18,510 bases of DNA from an uncultured Collinsella sp. (lineage in GTDB: Bacteria; Actinomycetota; Coriobacteriia; Coriobacteriales; Coriobacteriaceae). The stretch is taken from contig CAUGVQ010000032.1 in NCBI GenBank assembly GCA_959602875.1, positions 1 through 18,510 on the forward strand. The letters are read 5' to 3'. Of this stretch, positions 7,834-14,087 are shown piece after piece. The stretch's first letter is position 1, and each line of letters opens with the position of its first letter. A program made the position numbers and the translations under genes. Under the pieces are notes generated by a model. The model searched no databases. It was not told the origin of the DNA and saw nothing but the letters and a program-made list of their open reading frames with translations.

Positions 7834-8730
7834 TTATGCCTTCAATGCGCCGCGGACGTGCCCCTCGGCGGCATCGAGCGCCTCTTTGGCATCCTCTGCC
7901 GACTGCCTGTTCAGGATCATGACGATGGCGGTCTTGACATGGCCGTTCGCAGCCGCGAGCGCCTCGATGGCCTCGCCGCGCGAGCACTCGGTGGCCGCCA
8001 TGCAGATGTTCTGCGCGCGCGTCACGAGCTTTTCGTTGGTCTGCTGCACGTCGACCATGAGGTTCTGGTAGACCTTGCCAAGACCGACCATGGTTGCCGT
8101 CGAGATCATGTTGAGGATGAGCTTCTGGGCAGTGCCCGCCTTGAGGCGCGTCGAGCCCGTGAGCACCTCGGGCCCGCAAACGGGCTCGATGGCGAGGTCG
8201 GCGTGCTGTCCTATGACCGAGTTCTTGTTGCAGGCGATGGCGACGGTGTGCGCACCAACGCTTTTCGCGTAGTCAAGAGCGTGCGAGACATAGGGCGTGC
8301 GGCCGCTCGCGGCGAGACCCACGACGGTGTCCTTCTCCGTGAGACCGAGCGCCTTGAGGTCCTCCACGCCAAGCACCGTGCTGTCCTCGGCACCTTCGAC
8401 TGCCTGGATGAAGGCACGCTCGCCACCGGCGATGAGGCCCACGACCAGGTCGGGCGAGACGCCAAAGGTCGGCGGGCACTCGGCGGCATCGAGCACGCCA
8501 AGGCGGCCGCTCGTGCCGGCTCCCATGTAGATGAGGCGCCCTCCTGCCCTCAGGCTTTCTGTGGACCACTCGATTGCTTGCGCAATGTGAGGCAGCTCCT
8601 CGTGGATGGCCTCAATGACCTTTCCGTCCTCGCGATTCATCGTCGTGACGATCTCGAGCGGCGACATCTCGTCCAGATCCATGGTGTCTGGATTGCGCGT
8701 CTCAGTGGTCAGCTTTGTCAGATCAATCAT
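7834..8730 (-). CDS. murQ: N-acetylmuramic acid 6-phosphate etherase
   Basis: Cytosolic enzyme that removes the lactyl ether from MurNAc-6P, giving GlcNAc-6P and D-lactate, the key step of muropeptide sugar recycling. The 298-residue protein is full length and begins with the family's LTTETRNP. A SIS sugar-phosphate fold covers most of it, with YMGAGTSGRLG (68-78). Glu84 (in AAEC) and Glu115 (in GAED) correspond to the catalytic glutamates of E. coli MurQ (Glu83, Glu114). The ATG overlaps the end of the regulator gene by 8 bases and has GGAGG (8740-8736) 5 bases upstream, so translation is probably coupled. The permease gene follows 18 bases downstream. Confidence 0.96.
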   Translation of the reverse strand: MIDLTKLTTETRNPDTMDLDEMSPLEIVTTMNREDGKVIEAIHEELPHIAQAIEWSTESLRAGGRLIYMGAGTSGRLGVLDAAECPPTFGVSPDLVVGLIAGGERAFIQAVEGAEDSTVLGVEDLKALGLTEKDTVVGLAASGRTPYVSHALDYAKSVGAHTVAIACNKNSVIGQHADLAIEPVCGPEVLTGSTRLKAGTAQKLILNMISTATMVGLGKVYQNLMVDVQQTNEKLVTRAQNICMAATECSRGEAIEALAAANGHVKTAIVMILNRQSAEDAKEALDAAEGHVRGALKA

Positions 8731-9622
8731 CGGATCCTCCCTTCCTTTCCTTGGATGCCTTGCGGCGTCCTTCCGGATCCTCCTTTAGGGTGTAGTTGCG
8801 CCGGATCAGCGCCGAGCAGCGCTCAAAATCTTTTGCAACGCACACGGCATACAGCGCGTCGATCATGACCATCTGCGACATGCGTGAGCCCATGGCGCCG
8901 CTTCTGATCAGTGGTTCGTCCGCTGCGATACCCAAAACGTAATCGGCTTGGCGCGCAAGCCCCGCATCGTTGCCGATGCGCGTTATAGCGATGACCCGGG
9001 CACCCTGTTGGCGCGCATAGCGGGCGCACTCGATCATCTCTTCGGTAAAACCCGAGTAGCTGATCACAATGGCCAGGTCGTTGGGATGCATGTTCTTGGC
9101 AAACAGGCGCTGGTTGTGCCAGTCGTCGTTGACGACGCACATCTTGTCTATACGCGTGAGCTTCATCTCGAGGTCGTGCGCCACCAGAAGCGACGCGCCT
9201 ATGCCAAAGATGCCCACCACGCGGCTTTGGAGGATGAGCTGCGCGCAGCGCTCGAGCGTGGCGGCATCGATCAAACGGCCGGTTGCCTCGATGGAGCGCA
9301 GGTCGCTTTTCACCACTTTGGCGACGATTTCGTCGGCGCTGTCGCTCGCATCGATTACCTCGAGCGCCATGTCGCCGCGCTCCTGTGAGGACGCGAACTC
9401 AAAGACGAGCTCGCGCTGGAACTCTTTAAAGCCGCTGCATCCGAGCTTCTTGCAGAAGCGGGTGATGGTGGAGGGGGAGGTATAGGTTGCGCTGGCGAGC
9501 TCCCGGATGCTGAGCGAGAGCACGGCCTGTGGGTTCGCCTGAACATAGGCGATGATGTTGCGCTCCGCCGGGCTTGCGTACGGGCGCTGCTCGTTGAGTC
9601 GCAATATCAGACCATGGGTCAT
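8723..9622 (-). CDS. RpiR family transcriptional regulator, probable MurR-like controller
   Basis: DNA-binding regulator of 299 residues: N-terminal RpiR helix-turn-helix (about 1-75, with SIRELASATYTSPSTITRFC at 38-57) and a C-terminal SIS sugar-phosphate-binding domain (about 115-260). It is first in the MurNAc cluster and overlaps murQ by 8 bases, so it probably senses MurNAc-6P and controls its own operon, as MurR does in E. coli; the ligand is inferred from context. The start at 9622 is chosen because GGAGG (9634-9630) lies 7 bases upstream; the longer frame to 9661 would begin inside the probable promoter, and the ATG at 9628 touches the Shine-Dalgarno sequence. The tail after residue 280 is charged and probably disordered. 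Confidence 0.92.
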   Translation of the reverse strand: MTHGLILRLNEQRPYASPAERNIIAYVQANPQAVLSLSIRELASATYTSPSTITRFCKKLGCSGFKEFQRELVFEFASSQERGDMALEVIDASDSADEIVAKVVKSDLRSIEATGRLIDAATLERCAQLILQSRVVGIFGIGASLLVAHDLEMKLTRIDKMCVVNDDWHNQRLFAKNMHPNDLAIVISYSGFTEEMIECARYARQQGARVIAITRIGNDAGLARQADYVLGIAADEPLIRSGAMGSRMSQMVMIDALYAVCVAKDFERCSALIRRNYTLKEDPEGRRKASKERKGGSDD

Positions 9623-9645
9623 GGGCATACCTCCAATATGGTTCC

Positions 9646-9674
9646 ATTTAAGGCGTTGCATGCAAACGTGTCAT
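9646..9674 (-). promoter_or_regulatory. Candidate promoter and operator of the murR-murQ-murP operon
   Basis: On the minus strand ATGACA (9674-9669, 5/6 match to -35) and TTAAAT (9651-9646, 4/6 match to -10) are separated by exactly 17 bases. The spacer holds the perfect 10-bp palindrome TTGCATGCAA (9665-9656), a classic repressor position. The leader to the ATG at 9622 would be about 17 bases. A second, weaker -10-like TATTAT lies at 9710-9705. Confidence 0.55.
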
Positions 9675-9722
9675 CCGGATATGGGAATGATGAAAATCTG
9701 TTTGATAATATGACGCACGACC

Positions 9723-9740
9723 TTCCGCCTGCAGGCGGAA
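9723..9740. promoter_or_regulatory. Perfect 18-bp palindrome upstream of the MurNAc operon
   Basis: TTCCGCCTGCAGGCGGAA is a perfect inverted repeat with no loop, better suited to a dimeric protein site than to an RNA hairpin. It sits about 50 bases upstream of the operon's -35 box and between two minus-strand genes. It shares CCGCCTGC/GCAGGCGG with the terminator stem 26 bases away, so it may instead be a decayed copy of that stem. Confidence 0.5.
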
Positions 9741-9760
9741 ATCGACCGTTCGGCTGCAAC

Positions 9761-9792
9761 GAAAAGCCGCCTGCGGAACGTCGCAGGCGGCT
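9761..9792 (-). terminator. Intrinsic terminator of the C39-like peptidase gene
   Basis: AGCCGCCTGCG (9765-9775) pairs perfectly with CGCAGGCGGCT (9782-9792) around a 6-base loop. On the minus strand the 11-bp GC-rich stem is followed by TTTTCGTT. It lies 37 bases after the stop at 9829. Confidence 0.92.
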
Positions 9793-9828
9793 GTCTTCAG
9801 GATGTGGTTGAGGTTCGGGGACGTGGCG

Positions 9829-10728
9829 TTATGCCGAGAAGCTCCAGAAACTGCGCGCGTCTCGAGCGATGATGTTGAAGTCCCACGAGACCTTGTTATC
9901 CTCGGGTGCGTTGGGGTTGTGGACCCATATCTTGCCGGACTCATCGACCCCGGTAAGCACGATGAAGTGCCCCACAGAGGTAAACGATCCGGGGCCTACG
10001 TTCACGATGACGGGGTGCCCCGCTTGGAGCTCGGCGGTAACCGTCTCGGCGTCAGTGTTGAGGCCTGTTGAGGTGAGTCCTAGCTGGGATGCCCCTGTGG
10101 TCATGAAGTCCCACGTGGTTGCGTTGTTCTCTACATAGCCGTTCTGCTCGCAGAAGTTTGCCATCTCCACCGGTCCCATGCTGGTGTCTCCGGTGAGCGC
10201 GATGTAGACCATTGCCATGCAGGTCGGTCCACAGGCGTTTTTGGCCATGGTTCCGCCCGCATAGCTTTCGTTTGCCCATGTTGCATCGGTTTGGAAGAGC
10301 TCGGGGACGGTGCCCTTTTGCCAGGACTCTTTGGGGGTGGAGTTGGGGCCGCTGGGATTTTCTGCCGCTGCGGTGTTGGCGTCTTCCGCTTGAGCCTCAG
10401 AAGATGCATTGGCGTCCTCTGCGCCCGTGGTGTCTGTAGCCCCGGCGGTCTCTTCGACGGCGGGAGGGAAGATCGCCTGGGCTATAGCGCGCACGCCCGT
10501 GACAACGCCAAAGATGAGCAAGGCAACAACGGCAATACCGGCGATGCCCATCACCACGAGCTGCCAGGGAAAGGTGGCAAGATTGATGCGACTTTGGGGG
10601 CTGCGGGACGCGCCTGCGCGCAAGGTGCCGTTGCGGGGGCGCCTAGAGGCGCGCATGCCGGAGGATGAGCCCGCGCGACGGCCGCCGCGCGCTCCGGGAG
10701 GCATGCGTCTGGGGTTTTCGTGCGTCAT
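9829..10728 (-). CDS. Membrane-anchored C39-like cysteine peptidase
   Basis: Predicted extracytoplasmic papain-like protease or amidase tethered by one N-terminal transmembrane helix. The 299 residues comprise a basic, Arg/Gly/Ser-rich cytoplasmic tail (1-50), a hydrophobic segment (about 55-76), an Ala/Glu/Asp-rich low-complexity linker (about 88-135) and a peptidase C39_2-type domain (about 142-299). Catalytic candidates are oxyanion Gln146 (LFQTD), Cys166 (NACGPTC), His254 (GHFIVLTG) and Asn271 (VHNPN). It lacks the ABC transporter part of bacteriocin-exporting C39 proteins, so a leader-peptidase role is not supported; a cell-surface or wall role is more likely. The ATG has GAGG (10739-10736) 6 bases upstream; the frame stays open much further upstream but that part is antisense to the phospholipase gene. 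It is transcribed alone. Confidence 0.85.
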   Translation of the reverse strand: MTHENPRRMPPGARGGRRAGSSSGMRASRRPRNGTLRAGASRSPQSRINLATFPWQLVVMGIAGIAVVALLIFGVVTGVRAIAQAIFPPAVEETAGATDTTGAEDANASSEAQAEDANTAAAENPSGPNSTPKESWQKGTVPELFQTDATWANESYAGGTMAKNACGPTCMAMVYIALTGDTSMGPVEMANFCEQNGYVENNATTWDFMTTGASQLGLTSTGLNTDAETVTAELQAGHPVIVNVGPGSFTSVGHFIVLTGVDESGKIWVHNPNAPEDNKVSWDFNIIARDARSFWSFSA

Positions 10729-10754
10729 GGTGCGACCTCGTTTCCTGTTGCTCC

Positions 10755-10763
10755 AGTGTAGCA
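10755..10763 (-). promoter_or_regulatory. Extended -10 promoter element of the C39-like peptidase gene
   Basis: The minus strand reads TGCTACACT (10763-10755): TACACT with the TG-n extension. No clear -35 is seen. The same TGCTACACTG occurs before the phosphodiesterase gene (17538-17547), which supports both. Confidence 0.45.
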
Positions 10764-10789
10764 TGGCTTTTGGAGTCCCTTGTCGTCCG

Positions 10790-10816
10790 TTGATGGATGC
10801 GGGTTCTGGGCATAAT
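10790..10816 (+). promoter_or_regulatory. Weak candidate promoter of the phospholipase-like gene
   Basis: TTGATG (10790-10795) and CATAAT (10811-10816, 5/6) are 15 bases apart, shorter than the usual 17. The start would leave a leader of about 65 bases. Divergent from the peptidase promoter. Confidence 0.25.
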
Positions 10817-10887
10817 GAGGGGCAGCTAGTAAGTGCCTCGGCATCGTGCACATCCGCAATGCGCGGCGCCGCTGAAAAGGAGGATAT

Positions 10888-11832
10888 ATGCCCGCACTGA
10901 TCACCCATCATCTTTTTGGCGAGGAGAGCATCGACCGTCTCCCGCAGGGCATCATCACCTCGGAAGACGAGCGTGCGGCCTTTCTCATTGGCAATCAGGG
11001 CCCCGATCCGTTCTTCTTCCATGTGCGTACGCTCAACTCCCGCGCCTGCATGGAGTTTGGGCGGCGCATGCATCGTTGCCGCATGACGCGGCAGTTCACG
11101 GCCTTGCGCGACGGCGTGGGGCATCTTCATCGTTACGACGCCGGCGTGGGCCGCGCGTTTGTGCTCGGTTTGCTCTCGCACTACGTGCTCGACCGCGCGG
11201 CGCATCCCTTTGTCTATGCGCAGCAGTGGGGCATTCAGGAGATGGATTCCACGCTCGATAATGCAGGCTCGCAGGTGCACGGTATCATCGAGGGCGACCT
11301 CGACGTGCTCATGCTCCAGCTCAAGCGCGACGGCGCCACCACGGCGGACTACCCGCCGGAGAGCGAGCTTGTGACGACGGCGCGCATCAACAAGGTCGCG
11401 GGCGCGCTTATGAGCTTTGTCGCCTCGAGCGTCTACGGCATGCGCGTGGGTGCTGCCGAGTATGGCGGTGCGGTGGCGGATATGAAGCTCGCGTACCGCC
11501 TTATCGAGCCGGCAGGCTCGCCGCTCTCCTTTGCACTGGGATCGATCGAGGGCATTCTCAAGGATTACCCGCTTACGGCGTCGCTCGCGCACCGGGTCAC
11601 CACCGAGCCCCCGGCGGCAGCCGGTAACCTCGCGCACCTCGCCTGGAGCGATCCCTTCACGCAGAAGACGTCGAACGAGAGCTTCCCCGAGGTGTTCGAC
11701 CGCGCCCTCGATGATTATGCGGACGAGGCGTCGCGCTTCACCATGGGTACCGACATTGCCGAGATTACCGATCACATCAACTACTCGGGCCGCGTGCTCG
11801 AGGCACATGAGGAGTTCGACCGCGAGGAGTAA
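10888..11832 (+). CDS. Zinc-dependent phospholipase C family protein
   Basis: Member of the family of bacterial zinc phospholipase C/S1-P1-like helical metal proteins. The 314 residues contain the expected metal-ligand pattern: His7/His8 near the N-terminus, GNQGPDPFFF (35-44, Asp40), LLSHYVLDRAAHP (95-107, His98, Asp102, His106) and VHGIIEGDLD (130-139, His131, Glu135). No signal peptide is visible, so unlike secreted phospholipases it appears to be cytoplasmic; substrate unknown. The ATG is preceded by GGAGG (10879-10883). A strong terminator follows the stop, so it is probably a single-gene unit. The family call is good; actual phospholipase activity is not shown by sequence. Confidence 0.85.
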   Translation: MPALITHHLFGEESIDRLPQGIITSEDERAAFLIGNQGPDPFFFHVRTLNSRACMEFGRRMHRCRMTRQFTALRDGVGHLHRYDAGVGRAFVLGLLSHYVLDRAAHPFVYAQQWGIQEMDSTLDNAGSQVHGIIEGDLDVLMLQLKRDGATTADYPPESELVTTARINKVAGALMSFVASSVYGMRVGAAEYGGAVADMKLAYRLIEPAGSPLSFALGSIEGILKDYPLTASLAHRVTTEPPAAAGNLAHLAWSDPFTQKTSNESFPEVFDRALDDYADEASRFTMGTDIAEITDHINYSGRVLEAHEEFDREE

Positions 11833-11880
11833 ACACGCGCAGCCGCTTCCCTCGGCAACCCGTAAGAAAACAACGCGTGC

Positions 11881-11916
11881 AGAGCGGGACGCCCGACGCC
11901 GGCGTCCCGCTCTTTA
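11881..11916 (+). terminator. Intrinsic terminator after the phospholipase-like gene
   Basis: AGAGCGGGACGCC (11881-11893) and GGCGTCCCGCTCT (11901-11913) form a perfect 13-bp stem with a 7-base loop, followed by TTACC. The T-tract is short but the stem is very strong. It begins 48 bases past the stop at 11832. Confidence 0.8.
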
Positions 11917-12012
11917 CCGAAACGTGACGTGCGTAGCGCCCCTGTCTGCCGTACCATAGGGCGGTATGCATGTGACCGTGGGGGCACAAGGTCAGCGGGG
12001 AGGCATAAGGCG

Positions 12013-13263
12013 ATGAAGTACACGACGCTCGAGCGCAACTGGGTGATGTATGACGTGGGCAACTCGGCCCTCGTCTTGCTCAACACATCGGTGGTGCCCA
12101 TCTACTTCGATGCCATCAACACCGCTGCCAACTCCGCCGAGCTCGTGACCGCGTGGGCAAACGCCCAGACCATCGCCTCGCTTGTGGTGGCGCTCCTCAT
12201 GCCCGTCCTGGGTTCGCTCGCCGACTTTGCAGGTAACAAGATCAAGTTCTTCCTCGGGTTCTTTTTGACGGGTCTTGTGCTCTGCCTCGCGCAGGCGCTG
12301 CCCATGGGGGCCATGCCCTTCCTTATCGTGTACGTGCTCTGCACCATTGGCCTCAACTCGTCGATGACGTTTTACGATGCGATGCTCCCCGACGTCACCA
12401 CAGACGAGCGCATGGATGCCGTGTCGAGCTCGGGCTACGCTTGGGGCTACGTGGGCTCGTGCGTGCCCTTTATCGTCTGCATCGCGCTCATTATGGGAGG
12501 CCCTGCGGTGCTCGGCCTCGACATGCTCCTCTGCACAAGGCTCTCGTTTATCATCACGGGCGCTTGGTGGCTCGCTTTCACGCTGCCGTTGCTGCGCACC
12601 TATCGCCAGCGCTATGGCAAGGAGCTCGCGCCGGGCGAGACCTTTGCGAGCGAGGTCGGCAAGACCATTCGCGGCCTGGTGGGGACCATGCGCCGTATTG
12701 CGCGCGACCGCGTGCTCGTCATCTTTATGATCGCCTTCTTCTTCTATATCGACGGCGTTCACACGGTCATCTCGATGGCGACCACCTATGGCACGTCGCT
12801 CGGCATCGACTCCACCCAGCTCATCTTGGCGCTGCTTGTCACGCAGTTTGTCGCTTTCCCGTCGGCCATCGCCTACGGCCGTCTCGCCAAGACGCAGGGC
12901 ACCCTCAAGATGATTATCATCGCCGTCGCCGCCTACGTGGTGATCGTGCTCTTTGCGGCGTTCTTCTTGAAGTCGGCGGTGGAGTTCTGGATTCTCGCCA
13001 TCGTGGTCGGTATGTTCCAGGGCGGCATCCAGGCGCTTTCGCGCAGCTATTTTGGCAAGCTCATCCCTAAGGAGCACGCCAACGAGTATTACGGTTTCTT
13101 CGACATCTTTGGGCGCTACGCCTCCGTTATGGGAACTCTGCTAGTATCGGTGGTGACATCGCTCACGGGCGATCCTTCTTTAGGAGTGCTTTCCATCGGG
13201 ATCTTGCTGGTCGTGGGCTTTGTCATGCTCATGAGGCTCGCTCGCATCAAAGGCGTCGCCTAA
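12013..13263 (+). CDS. MFS transporter, UMF1 (Atg22-like) family
   Basis: Integral membrane transporter of 416 residues with about twelve hydrophobic segments across the whole length. The N-terminal motif NWVMYDVGNSA (8-18) is typical of the UMF1/Atg22-like MFS group, and GSLADFAGNK (about 70-79) fits the MFS loop 2-3 motif. Substrate unknown; Atg22 relatives are linked to amino-acid efflux in yeast, but this cannot be transferred. The ATG at 12013 is chosen because GGAGG (11999-12003) lies 9 bases upstream and the family motif follows directly; the frame is open 28 codons further upstream without family-like sequence. A leader hairpin TGACC...GGTCA lies just before the Shine-Dalgarno sequence. 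The queT gene follows after 76 bases. Confidence 0.88.
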   Translation: MKYTTLERNWVMYDVGNSALVLLNTSVVPIYFDAINTAANSAELVTAWANAQTIASLVVALLMPVLGSLADFAGNKIKFFLGFFLTGLVLCLAQALPMGAMPFLIVYVLCTIGLNSSMTFYDAMLPDVTTDERMDAVSSSGYAWGYVGSCVPFIVCIALIMGGPAVLGLDMLLCTRLSFIITGAWWLAFTLPLLRTYRQRYGKELAPGETFASEVGKTIRGLVGTMRRIARDRVLVIFMIAFFFYIDGVHTVISMATTYGTSLGIDSTQLILALLVTQFVAFPSAIAYGRLAKTQGTLKMIIIAVAAYVVIVLFAAFFLKSAVEFWILAIVVGMFQGGIQALSRSYFGKLIPKEHANEYYGFFDIFGRYASVMGTLLVSVVTSLTGDPSLGVLSIGILLVVGFVMLMRLARIKGVA

Positions 13264-13290
13264 AGGCGGTGCGCGCTCACCTGCGGTGGG

Positions 13291-13339
13291 GGAGGGCTCT
13301 GGGCATCAGTAAAGCCCTCCAACAACAGAAGGTGATCTC
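13291..13339 (+). promoter_or_regulatory. Structured leader of the queT-like gene, possible riboswitch or attenuator
   Basis: GGAGGGCT (13291-13298) pairs with AGCCCTCC (13313-13320). The loop CTG (13299-13301) could pair with CAG in the loop or with CAG (13326-13328) in the A-rich tail, which is followed at once by the ribosome-binding site AAGGTGATC. Short stem, loop-to-tail pseudoknot and adjacent Shine-Dalgarno sequence recall preQ1-I riboswitches, and QueT genes often carry preQ1 switches, but the conserved tail is not clearly present. A simple terminator of the MFS gene is unlikely because no T-run follows. Confidence 0.3.
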
Positions 13340-13969
13340 TTGAAATCGAATGACATCGCCCAGACGGGCATGATCGCCGCGGTGTACGCGGCGTGCACGC
13401 TCATGACCATGCTCTTTTTGGGCAACCTTGCGTGGGGACCCATCCAATTCCGCATCTCCGAGGCGCTCTGCGTGCTCGCGCTCTTTACGCCCGCTGCGGT
13501 GCCCGGCCTCACGCTCGGCTGCGCCATTGCCAATGTCGCCAACATTGCGCTCTCCGGTACGGGTGCGCTTGGCATGCTCGACGTGGTCTTTGGCTCTGCT
13601 GCAACTTGCGCTGGTGCGCTCTTTACCTGGAAGCTCCGCACCCACCCGCTCGTGGCGCTTGCGGGCCCGGTCATCGCCAACGCGCTCATCGTGCCGGCGT
13701 ACCTGCCGATTCTGCTCACCGCGACCGGCTTCTACACCATCCCGTTCACGTCGATCTCGCTCGACGGGGCGTACCCGCTCATGTACCTCTTTGGCCTTGT
13801 GACCACCGGCGCGGGCGAAGCGGTTATCATGTATGTACTAGGGTACCCTCTTGGACGCTCCCTGGCGCGCGCCCCGTACTTCCGCGGCCTCTCGCCCTTT
13901 GCGGACGAGTCCTCCGCCGGGTCGGGCACGCACGCAGGCTTGGCGAGCGGCTCCGGCTCCAACCGGTAG
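13340..13969 (+). CDS. queT: QueT family ECF transporter substrate-binding (S) component
   Basis: Membrane protein of 209 residues with about six hydrophobic segments, the S component of an energy-coupling-factor importer, probably for a queuosine precursor such as preQ1; it would share ATPase and T components encoded elsewhere. IQFRISEAL (35-43) is the hallmark of the QueT family, followed by LGCAIANVANIALSG-type glycine-rich sequence. The start is TTG 13340, supported by AAGGTGATC (13329-13337), which matches the extended anti-Shine-Dalgarno. No other good start exists before the first helix. The last 30 residues are Ser/Gly-rich and hydrophilic. Family call is strong; ligand is inferred. 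Confidence 0.88.
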   Translation: MKSNDIAQTGMIAAVYAACTLMTMLFLGNLAWGPIQFRISEALCVLALFTPAAVPGLTLGCAIANVANIALSGTGALGMLDVVFGSAATCAGALFTWKLRTHPLVALAGPVIANALIVPAYLPILLTATGFYTIPFTSISLDGAYPLMYLFGLVTTGAGEAVIMYVLGYPLGRSLARAPYFRGLSPFADESSAGSGTHAGLASGSGSNR

Positions 13970-13982
13970 AAACGCGCCTGGC

Positions 13983-14083
13983 CTCACGCTCCTTCAGTCG
14001 CGCATAGTGCGGGACGTCTGCGAGGGCAAGGCTGGCCGATAGCGCCAAGCGCGGGCGCTGTCTGCCGAGCGCGGGAGCGTGAG
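13983..14083 (+). promoter_or_regulatory. Leader structure sequestering the glycosyltransferase ribosome-binding site
   Basis: CTCACGCTCC (13983-13992) and GGAGCGTGAG (14074-14083) are a perfect 10-bp inverted repeat closing an 81-base domain. Inside it AGCGCC (14041-14046) pairs with GGCGCT (14054-14059), flanked by GGCA/TGCC, and CGC-ATAGT-GCG forms another small hairpin. The 3' arm contains GGAG, the only Shine-Dalgarno sequence of the next gene, so the closed form should block its translation. Identity as a known riboswitch is not recognised. Confidence 0.45.
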
Positions 14084-14087
14084 TGCG

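Noticed and set aside
9829..10728. C39 peptidase as part of a bacteriocin export system
   Set aside because: It has no ABC transporter domain, and no precursor peptide with a double-glycine leader or exporter gene lies nearby.
10729..11808. Long upstream extension of the peptidase frame on the minus strand
   Set aside because: It is antisense to the well-supported phospholipase-like gene, has no family-like sequence and no ribosome-binding site; the peptidase starts at 10728.
11992..13077. 361-codon minus-strand frame opposite the MFS transporter
   Set aside because: Charged, repetitive antisense translation without motifs; the transporter frame has the UMF1 motif and regular hydrophobic segments.
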